This document shows, piece after piece, positions 1-5,001 of a DNA stretch of 7,809 nucleotides. The position numbers and the translations under genes were made by a program. The DNA is taken from assembly GCA_002404055.1 (NCBI GenBank), contig DHIZ01000211.1, forward strand, positions 1,128-8,936, written 5' to 3'. Every line of letters starts with the position of its first letter. Position 1 is the first letter of the stretch. The stretch comes from Chloroflexi bacterium UBA4733. Its GTDB lineage: Bacteria > Chloroflexota > UBA4733. The notes under the pieces are model-generated. The model saw only the letters and a program-made list of their open reading frames with translations. It did not search any database and had not been told where the DNA came from.

Positions 1-1031
1 TCGCTGCTGCGGATGGCGGCGTAGGCGATCTTGATGCTGTTCAGGTTGTCGTGCCCGGAGGTCTGCGGCTCGCGCTGGTCGGCCAGGCTCAACATGCGCT
101 CGGCCATGCTGCCGCCGAAGGCGTCGGGGAACCAGGAACCCTGGAGGGCGAAGGTCTGCCTTTGGAGCGGATTGCCCTTGAAGGAGACGTGGAGTTCGCT
201 CTGCGTCGCCCAGGCGGAGCCCTCGGTCCCGTCGAGGTACCAGGTGTGGCTGTGTGCCGCGCGGCTCTGCACGATGTTGTTGAAGTGCAGGCTCGTCATC
301 AGCTCGGCCTCCGGCGCATATTCCAGGGACATCGCGTAGATCATGGGACTGACGGCGGCCTGGCCGGGCATGCGCGTGGTCGTACACTGCACGCGCTTCG
401 GCGTGCGGCCCGTGAAGTAGCGGCTGAGGTCCATGTAGTGGATGCCGTGGTCGACGATGTTGAAGTGCTCCAGCGCGGCGTACCAGGAGCCGGGCACGTC
501 CTGGAAGCTGCGCAGCACGTGGGTGACGGCGTAGACGTGTCCCAGCACGCCGCGCTCGAGCAGCAGCTTGAGCGCCCGATGGGCCGGCGCCCAGCGCGCC
601 TGCTGGTTGATCATCAGGCTGACCCCGGCCCGCTCGCAGGTCTCCACCATGCTGAGCGCATCGGCGTAGTTGAGCGCGAAGGGCTTCTGCGACAGGATCG
701 GCTTGCCGGCGGCGGCGATGCGCTCCACCACCGGCCGGCGCTGGGAAGCGTGAACGGCCAGGTCGATCACGTCGACGTCGTCGCGCGCCAGCAGCGCATC
801 CAGGTCGGTGGTCAGAAAGGGGATGCCGTACTCCGCTGCGGCCTGGCGGGCGTTCTCCTCGATCACGTCGCAGCAGGCGCTGACGGTGTAGCCGAAGTTG
901 CGGTAGGCGCGCAAATGGGCGCCGCGCATGATGTTGCCGCAGCCCACCACGCCGATGCGATAGCGTCGCTTGATGTCATCGGGCGGCGGCGCTGGCCGGT
1001 AATCCTCGGGACGCAGGTCAATGGTTGGCAC
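1..1031 (-). CDS. Gfo/Idh/MocA-family NAD(P)-dependent oxidoreductase, C-terminus cut by window edge
   Basis: This is a cytoplasmic dehydrogenase of the Gfo/Idh/MocA family, which oxidises or reduces sugars, inositols and related hydroxylated compounds with NAD(P). The visible 343 codons contain an N-terminal Rossmann fold with the dinucleotide loop GVVGCGNIMRGAH at residues 27-39. A QKP motif at 115-117 is a variant of the family EKP, with the catalytic lysine at 116. The central signature DHGIHYMD at 194-201 supplies the conserved Asp194 and His198. The final visible residues (NSIKIAYAAIRSS) match the helix that normally lies shortly before the family C-terminus, so only a short tail should be missing. 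The GTG start is fixed by a perfect AAGGAGGT six bases upstream. The gene lies 47 bp after the exported-protein gene on the same strand with no clear terminator between them, so co-transcription is likely. The family assignment is firm; the substrate cannot be read from the sequence. Confidence 0.93.
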   Translation of the reverse strand, partial: MPTIDLRPEDYRPAPPPDDIKRRYRIGVVGCGNIMRGAHLRAYRNFGYTVSACCDVIEENARQAAAEYGIPFLTTDLDALLARDDVDVIDLAVHASQRRPVVERIAAAGKPILSQKPFALNYADALSMVETCERAGVSLMINQQARWAPAHRALKLLLERGVLGHVYAVTHVLRSFQDVPGSWYAALEHFNIVDHGIHYMDLSRYFTGRTPKRVQCTTTRMPGQAAVSPMIYAMSLEYAPEAELMTSLHFNNIVQSRAAHSHTWYLDGTEGSAWATQSELHVSFKGNPLQRQTFALQGSWFPDAFGGSMAERMLSLADQREPQTSGHDNLNSIKIAYAAIRSS

Positions 1032-1037
1032 GAATCC

Positions 1038-1045
1038 ACCTCCTT
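1038..1045 (-). promoter_or_regulatory. Ribosome binding site fixing the GTG start of the oxidoreductase
   Basis: On the minus strand the sequence AAGGAGGT is followed by six bases and GTG at 1031-1029. This near-perfect anti-16S match supports the GTG as the start, even though no ATG is available at a suitable place. Confidence 0.8.
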
Positions 1046-1078
1046 CAAGTGGCCATCACGTCAGGTCAGCGTACCCCA

Positions 1079-1759
1079 TCAGCGAATTCCAGTGTCGTAC
1101 CCTGGGTTCACTTGCGCGTAGCTGCCGCTCGTCACCGTCACCTTCACGGGGAGGGGGCGGGGGTAGAAGGAGCCCGACTGGAGCGGCGCCGGCGTCAGCG
1201 TGTAGGTCCCCGGCGCCAGGTTGACCTGGAATTGCCCGTCGGCCCCCGTGGTGAACTGGAGCACCTGTTGCCCGCCGGCATCCTGCACCGTCACCGTGGC
1301 GGCGACCGCACGGGAACAGGGCACGCCGACCCGGCAGACCGGCGTCGTCGGTCCAAGCGTGACCGTGCCCTGGATGCCGGTGCCGCTGGTTGCTACCACC
1401 GGCAGGCCGTCCGGGTTGGCTTCCCAGGAGAAGCGCCGGCTGTTGAGCCGCTCTTCCACGCCGAAGGGGCCGTTGACCCAGGAGTGACTGCCGTCGGTGA
1501 AGGCGGTGAAGTTATCAGCCTTGCGCCACACGAGTAGACCTCCGTTCCCATTGATGCCCGTCGTGTGTTGCAAGGCGTCACCGTTGGTCGGGTTGTGTTG
1601 CTCGTCCTCCAGGCAGTTGCCGACGATGGTGGGCAGCATGTCGTGGAGCGCCGCGAAGCCCAGGACAAACTGGCAGGCGGGTGTGGCCTGCGCCCCGGCA
1701 GGAGCCGCGGCGGTGAGGGTACACATCAGGACAACGAGCAGTGAGACGAAATGACGCAT
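1079..1759 (-). CDS. Exported two-domain protein: conserved WRKADN/TAFTDG domain plus carboxypeptidase-regulatory-like beta-sandwich
   Basis: This is a 226-residue secreted protein of unknown function. Residues 1-25 form a Sec signal peptide (short basic start, hydrophobic FVSLLVVLMCTLTAAA, AGAQA cleavage region). There is no lipobox around Cys12, so it is probably not a lipoprotein. Residues 28-113 form a conserved domain with paired cysteines (C29, C49), GFAALHDMLP, NGD, GGLLVWRKADN, TAFTDG and RFSWE. I recall this domain from extracellular proteins of Chloroflexota, often in several copies per genome. Residues 130-226 resemble a carboxypeptidase regulatory-like or SpaA-like beta-sandwich (GADGQFQVNLAPGTYTL) with a second cysteine pair (C142, C148) and a YDTGIR end. 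An INGN stretch (69-72) interrupts what I remember as a continuous TTGGLLVW motif. The ATG at 1759 is preferred over upstream in-frame starts because AAGGAGGA lies seven bases before it and the signal peptide begins there. The role is perhaps surface or matrix attachment; this is inference. Confidence 0.85.
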   Translation of the reverse strand: MRHFVSLLVVLMCTLTAAAPAGAQATPACQFVLGFAALHDMLPTIVGNCLEDEQHNPTNGDALQHTTGINGNGGLLVWRKADNFTAFTDGSHSWVNGPFGVEERLNSRRFSWEANPDGLPVVATSGTGIQGTVTLGPTTPVCRVGVPCSRAVAATVTVQDAGGQQVLQFTTGADGQFQVNLAPGTYTLTPAPLQSGSFYPRPLPVKVTVTSGSYAQVNPGYDTGIR

Positions 1760-1766
1760 CTGGATT

Positions 1767-1774
1767 TCCTCCTT
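1767..1774 (-). promoter_or_regulatory. Ribosome binding site fixing the start of the exported protein
   Basis: AAGGAGGA on the minus strand, followed by seven bases and ATG at 1759-1757. It rules out the much longer in-frame reading from 2005, which would hide the signal peptide behind about 80 residues of non-protein-like sequence. Confidence 0.8.
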
Positions 1775-1940
1775 CTGGAAGGAGACGTTGCGGCGCGTAC
1801 AATGGTTCCCGCGCTGGGTGATGCCGCGGCAGGCCAACGTCTTTGGTGGCAGCACGTTTCCTTGATGCCTGCATTGTACGTTGCCGTTCGCGTCAACATG
1901 TCGGACACTACAGGGAGCTGCTGGGCGCCCGCCCGGCCGA

Positions 1941-1946
1941 GAGGAG
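1941..1946 (+). promoter_or_regulatory. Ribosome binding site fixing the start of the PhyH-like gene
   Basis: GAGGAG lies seven bases before the ATG at 1954. It decides against the in-frame ATG at 1843, which lacks a comparable site and would add 37 residues with no family resemblance. Confidence 0.75.
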
Positions 1947-1953
1947 AACGACC

Positions 1954-2775
1954 ATGGCGCTGCTCGTTGCTGAAGCACCCACCACATCCACCGCTGTCGA
2001 GTCATTCAACCGTGATGGCTACCTGATTGTCCGCGGCCTGTTCGATGCTGCGGAGGTACGGGAGATGCAAACCACCTTTGACGAGTTGTACGCGCGCGGC
2101 AGCATCAAAGGCTGCTTCACTGCGGTGCCGGTCGAGGAGGCGCGGGCTAAGGGTGACATCCTGCTGGCCTACCCGCGCATGATGCATCCCCACCGGGTCT
2201 CGGACGTGGTCATGCGCTACATGCTGCACCCGGCTTTCGACGCTGTCCTCACCGATTTGCTGGCGGAACCGCCGATTGCCGCCCAGAGCATGTTCTACTG
2301 GAAGCCGCCCACGGCCCGCGGCCAGGCCTTCCACCAGGACAACTTCTACCTCAAGGTCCACCCGGGGACCTGCGTCGCCTCCTGGGTTGCCCTCGACGAG
2401 ATCGACGAGGAAAACGGCTGCCTCTTCGTCGCTCCCGGCAGCCACAAGCTCGATATCTTCTGCCCGGAAGAGGCCGATCCGACGGTGTCCTTCACCCAAC
2501 ACTACGTCCCGGTACCGGAGGGCCTGCCGCGCGTGCCGGTGCGCATGGCCCCTGGTGACACCCTCTTCTTCGGCGGCAACCTCATCCACGGCTCCATGCC
2601 CAACCGGTCCGCCGACCGCTTCCGCCGCTCCTTCATCTGCCACTACGCCGGTGAGTCGGCGCACGAGCTATCCAAGTGGTACTTCCCGCTCTACAACATG
2701 CAAGGGGGGATCGTGCAACGCGAGACCGCAACCGGCGGCGGCCCGTGTGGCGACGAGGGGAAAGGGCCGCACTGA
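1954..2775 (+). CDS. Phytanoyl-CoA dioxygenase (PhyH)-family Fe(II)/2-oxoglutarate oxygenase
   Basis: This is a cytoplasmic non-haem iron oxygenase that should hydroxylate a small substrate using O2 and 2-oxoglutarate, releasing succinate and CO2. The 273 residues match the usual 250-300 of bacterial PhyH proteins. The N-terminal helix FNRDGYLIVRGLF (18-30) is typical of the family. The iron-binding HxD is FHQDNFYL (His127, Asp129), the distal ligand is His212 in GNLIHGSMPN, and the arginine cluster at 222-225 (RFRR) should hold the 2-oxoglutarate carboxylate. EENGCLFVAPGSHK (152-165) is the strand and loop usual for this family. All metal ligands are present, so the enzyme is probably active. 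It diverges from the exported protein/oxidoreductase pair; PhyH and Gfo/Idh genes are often neighbours in catabolic loci. The Gly-rich tail after residue 258 looks dispensable. The real substrate is unknown and need not be phytanoyl-CoA. Confidence 0.93.
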   Translation: MALLVAEAPTTSTAVESFNRDGYLIVRGLFDAAEVREMQTTFDELYARGSIKGCFTAVPVEEARAKGDILLAYPRMMHPHRVSDVVMRYMLHPAFDAVLTDLLAEPPIAAQSMFYWKPPTARGQAFHQDNFYLKVHPGTCVASWVALDEIDEENGCLFVAPGSHKLDIFCPEEADPTVSFTQHYVPVPEGLPRVPVRMAPGDTLFFGGNLIHGSMPNRSADRFRRSFICHYAGESAHELSKWYFPLYNMQGGIVQRETATGGGPCGDEGKGPH

Positions 2776-2801
2776 GGGCGAGATCGGCTGAGGCGGTAGC
2801 C

Positions 2802-2821
2802 AGGGCGTTCGACGACCTTTT
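2802..2821 (+). terminator. Possible weak terminator after the PhyH-like gene
   Basis: An imperfect hairpin AGG-G-CGT, loop TCG, ACG-A-CCT (2802-2818, with one G/A mismatch) runs into a four-base T stretch at 2818-2821. It lies 27 bases past the PhyH stop. The stem is short and the T run is brief, so it could be chance. Confidence 0.25.
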
Positions 2822-2841
2822 CAGTAGAAAGCTGTGGACAC

Positions 2842-3129
2842 GTGCTCCAGAGAGCGACTGACGACGAGCGGGAACAGGCCGTCCAGGCCATCATGCGCGA
2901 CCAAGGTTACGTCCGAAAAATCGCTGAAGGGATCTATGCCGAAGAGCACGGCGAACAACTAGGGTGCATCGTTGATGCGCCAATGGACACCGTCGATGAT
3001 CTCATCGCATTTTACGGTAATGATGTGGCGGCAGAGGTGCTGCAGCACCCGATGATGCGCGAACGTTACGGACTGCCGCCGCTTGGAACTGAAGCGACGC
3101 AACCAGCCGCACAAGCGGTGCCCGTATAG
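2842..3129 (+). CDS. Small acidic protein, unrecognised
   Basis: I do not recognise this 95-residue ORF. The first 60 or so residues are acidic and look alpha-helical (DDEREQAVQAIMRDQGYVRK, AEGIYAEEHGEQ, VDDLIAFYGNDVAAEVL), followed by HPMMRERYGLPPL and a low-complexity Ala/Pro/Gln tail. No signal peptide or membrane segment is visible. Its codons are clearly less GC-biased at the third position than those of the genes on either side (aaa, gaa, gat, caa, cta, ttt, aat). The only in-frame start after the TAG at 2797 is a GTG at 2842 with no obvious ribosome binding site; ATG at 2893 (residue 18) is an alternative. It begins 66 bp after the PhyH stop and ends 19 bp before the convergent signalling operon. 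The balanced amino-acid composition argues for a real gene; the weak start argues for a remnant or recent arrival. Confidence 0.5.
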   Translation: MLQRATDDEREQAVQAIMRDQGYVRKIAEGIYAEEHGEQLGCIVDAPMDTVDDLIAFYGNDVAAEVLQHPMMRERYGLPPLGTEATQPAAQAVPV

Positions 3130-3148
3130 CGTTGCACAACAGCCCTTA

Positions 3149-4606
3149 TCATGTTTCCGTGTCACTCCGCAGGAAGGCGGCGGCCACCTGTGGGTCGAAC
3201 TGCGTCCCGCTCCCGGCCGCGATCTCGGCGCGGGCAGCCTCCGGCGGCATCTTTTGCCGGTAGGACCGGTCGGAAACCATCGCGTCATAGGCGTCGACCA
3301 CGGCCACAATTCGCCCGGCTAAGGGGATAGCCTCCGCGGTCAACCCCTCCGGGTAGCCCGTGCCATCCCAACGCTCGTGATGGCAACCCACGGCATCCAG
3401 GGCCGGTTCCAGAAAGCCAATGCCCTCCAGCAGCCGGCGGCCCAACTCCGGATGGCGATGCATCTCCTCCCACTCCGCAGCATCCAGCGGTCCCGGCTTG
3501 CGCAAGACGGCGTCAGGCAGCGCGATCTTACCGGCGTCGTGCAGAATCGCACCGAACTCCAGCGCGCGCAACGGCTCCCCGCTGAGACCTAAGGCCTGCC
3601 CCAAACGCACCGAGCCGGCCCGCACCCGCTCCACATGCTCACCGGTGTGTCCATCCCGCGCCTCGATCGCGCGGGCCAGGGCGGTGACGGTGACGAACGA
3701 CAGCGTGGCCAGGCGGGCCTCCAGGGCGTTCGCGGTGTCGTGGCGGGTCCGGAAGTCCTGCACCGCCCGCAACTGCTGTTGCTCGGCCAGTTGCCTGGCC
3801 TGACGCTCCTTGCGCAACTCGTCGTGGAGCAGACGGAGGTCTTGCACGGTGCGCAGTGCCTGCGCATCGGCCTGTTCGGTGCGCTGCTCCAACTCGACCG
3901 CCCGGACTGCCAGGGGGTCCTGGCGCAGCGGCAGTTCCAGACGAAAGGTCGTGGGATCTCCGGGCTCCAGCACGAGGCTGCCACCCGTCCCTTCGATAGC
4001 GCGACGGGCAATGGCGAGACCCAGGCCAAGGCCACCTTTCCGCCGGGACACGTAGTCTTCCGCCTGGCGGAAGGGCTGGAAGATGGCCTCCCGGAGCGCT
4101 TGGGGAATGGCGGGCCCCTGGTTGCTCACGCGCACCACCAGGCACGGGGGCACGGCCTCCAGCGTCGCCCGCACCGCGACCTCAGCGGGCGCTGCGCCGT
4201 GGGTGACGGCATTTTCCAGGAGCACCTGCAAGCCCAGCCGCAGGCGTTCGCGGTCCACCGGAGCCGTGTCTGCTGCCGACTCGACGTCCACCAGCACGGC
4301 GTGATGACCGGCGAGTTCGCGCACGATAGCCGATACCGCCCTGTTGTTGCCGGCATTCGTCGCCAGCGGCTCGCCCCGGCGCAGGTCATCAAAGGTGGTC
4401 AACTCGCTGACCAGGCGCGCCATGTCGCGGGCGCGGACCTGCACCACTGCCAGAAACTCACGCAGCATTGCCGGATCGTTCAGCACCTGGTTATCTTCCA
4501 GCAACTGGAGATAGCCCGATATCACCGTCATCGGTGTGCGCAGTTCGTGCGCCAGGATGCCGGTGTAGCGGTCGAATGGCGTCGGCCCGGCTTGCTCATC
4601 GCTCAT
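3149..4606 (-). CDS. Fusion of histidine-kinase core and HD-GYP cyclic-di-GMP phosphodiesterase
   Basis: This 485-residue soluble protein has no sensor or membrane segment. Residues 10-75 form a HisKA dimerisation helix with the H-box AHELRTP (His20). Residues 115-228 form an HATPase domain with N-box LLENAVTH (Asn132), F-box IFQPF and G2 box GGLGLGLAIA. The G1 box reads SNQGPAIP, with Asn162 where the adenine-contacting Asp normally sits and Ala for the second Gly. Residues 231-300 look like a coiled coil. Residues 303-482 form a complete HD-GYP domain: Glu315, HTGEH (320-324), ILHDAGK (His356, Asp357), HRHPELG, CHHERWDGTGYPEG (408-421) and DAYDAM. HD-GYP domains hydrolyse cyclic-di-GMP to pGpG/GMP. 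The ATG overlaps the stop of the response regulator (ATGA), implying coupled translation. Phosphorylation on His20 may gate the phosphodiesterase; this is inference. The domains are certain; kinase activity is uncertain because of the altered G1 box. Confidence 0.93.
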   Translation of the reverse strand: MSDEQAGPTPFDRYTGILAHELRTPMTVISGYLQLLEDNQVLNDPAMLREFLAVVQVRARDMARLVSELTTFDDLRRGEPLATNAGNNRAVSAIVRELAGHHAVLVDVESAADTAPVDRERLRLGLQVLLENAVTHGAAPAEVAVRATLEAVPPCLVVRVSNQGPAIPQALREAIFQPFRQAEDYVSRRKGGLGLGLAIARRAIEGTGGSLVLEPGDPTTFRLELPLRQDPLAVRAVELEQRTEQADAQALRTVQDLRLLHDELRKERQARQLAEQQQLRAVQDFRTRHDTANALEARLATLSFVTVTALARAIEARDGHTGEHVERVRAGSVRLGQALGLSGEPLRALEFGAILHDAGKIALPDAVLRKPGPLDAAEWEEMHRHPELGRRLLEGIGFLEPALDAVGCHHERWDGTGYPEGLTAEAIPLAGRIVAVVDAYDAMVSDRSYRQKMPPEAARAEIAAGSGTQFDPQVAAAFLRSDTET

Positions 4607-5001
4607 GACAGCGCCAACGTCCGTTCCAGGAGCGTCAACAACTCCAGCGGTGAGAAGGGCTTGGTCAGGTAGTGGTCAGCGCCGGCCTCCCGACCCGCCC
4701 GCAGGTCTGCCGCCTGGGCCTTGGCGGTCAGCAGAATGACGCGGGTCGCGGCCAGTTCCCGGTGCGCCCGGATCGCTCGGGTCAGTTCCAGGCCGGTGCG
4801 ACCAGGCATCGCCACATCCAGCAGGGCCACCGCCGGTCGGTATTGGAGCAGCAATTCCCAGGCCTCGTCGCCGTCCTCTGCCTCGAGCACGCGGTACTGG
4901 TCGGAGGCGATGGTGATGCTGACCAGCAGCCGCAAGCTCGGTTCGTCATCGGCGATCAACACAGTCTGCCGCGCTGGTGTCGCCGCCCCATTATTTTGCA
5001 T
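4603..5001 (-). CDS. Stand-alone CheY-like response regulator receiver protein
   Basis: This single REC domain of about 132 residues has no output domain. Numbered from the ATG at 5001, the acidic pair is Asp18/Asp19 (LIADDEPS), the phosphoacceptor is Asp62 (ALLDVAMPGRTG), the switch threonine is Thr92 (ILLTAK) and the conserved lysine is Lys114 (YLTKPF), so it should be phosphorylatable. Three starts are possible: ATG 5007, GTG 5004 and ATG 5001. An AGGAGGT at 5016-5010 lies only two bases before the first but eight before the third, so I prefer 5001. Either way the gene starts inside the end of the hybrid kinase gene (11-17 nt overlap), and its stop overlaps the HD-GYP fusion start by four bases. 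It most likely carries phosphate between the two kinases or acts on the fusion protein by contact. Confidence 0.92.
   Translation of the reverse strand: MQNNGAATPARQTVLIADDEPSLRLLVSITIASDQYRVLEAEDGDEAWELLLQYRPAVALLDVAMPGRTGLELTRAIRAHRELAATRVILLTAKAQAADLRAGREAGADHYLTKPFSPLELLTLLERTLALS

Larger units (their letters stand above)
1760..1953. promoter_or_regulatory. Divergent intergenic region between exported protein and PhyH-like oxygenase
   Basis: This 194-bp spacer must hold the start signals for both the leftward exported protein/oxidoreductase pair and the rightward oxygenase. TACAAT hexamers resembling a -10 box occur on the plus strand at 1798-1803 and on the minus strand at 1879-1874. 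Both lie within an inverted repeat, CGTACAATG (1796-1804) and CATTGTACG (1872-1880). Neither has a convincing -35 at 16-18 bp. On the minus strand a TTGACG is present, but only 12 bp from the hexamer. The promoter positions are therefore suggestions only. Confidence 0.35.

Noticed and set aside
51..1121. 356-codon plus-strand open frame
   Set aside because: It is antisense to the clear Gfo/Idh/MocA gene. Its translation is rich in His, Ala and Gly with no family motifs, as expected from the complement of GC-rich coding DNA.
1843..1953. Upstream ATG for the PhyH-like gene
   Set aside because: The added residues show no family similarity, and the strong GAGGAG is spaced for the ATG at 1954.
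1760..2005. N-terminal extension of the exported protein to a start at 2005
   Set aside because: The extra 82 residues are not protein-like, they would bury the signal peptide, and they overlap the start of the divergent PhyH gene. AAGGAGGA supports the start at 1759.
2002..2664. 220-codon minus-strand open frame
   Set aside because: It is the shadow of the PhyH-like gene, which has intact catalytic residues and a good ribosome binding site.
3130..3148. Terminator between the convergent small ORF and the signalling operon
   Set aside because: The 19-bp gap contains only a trivial GTTG/CAAC match and no T run, so no terminator is supported.
3635..4672. 345-codon plus-strand open frame
   Set aside because: It lies antisense to the kinase/HD-GYP fusion, whose motifs are unmistakable. 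The translation has no recognisable domains.
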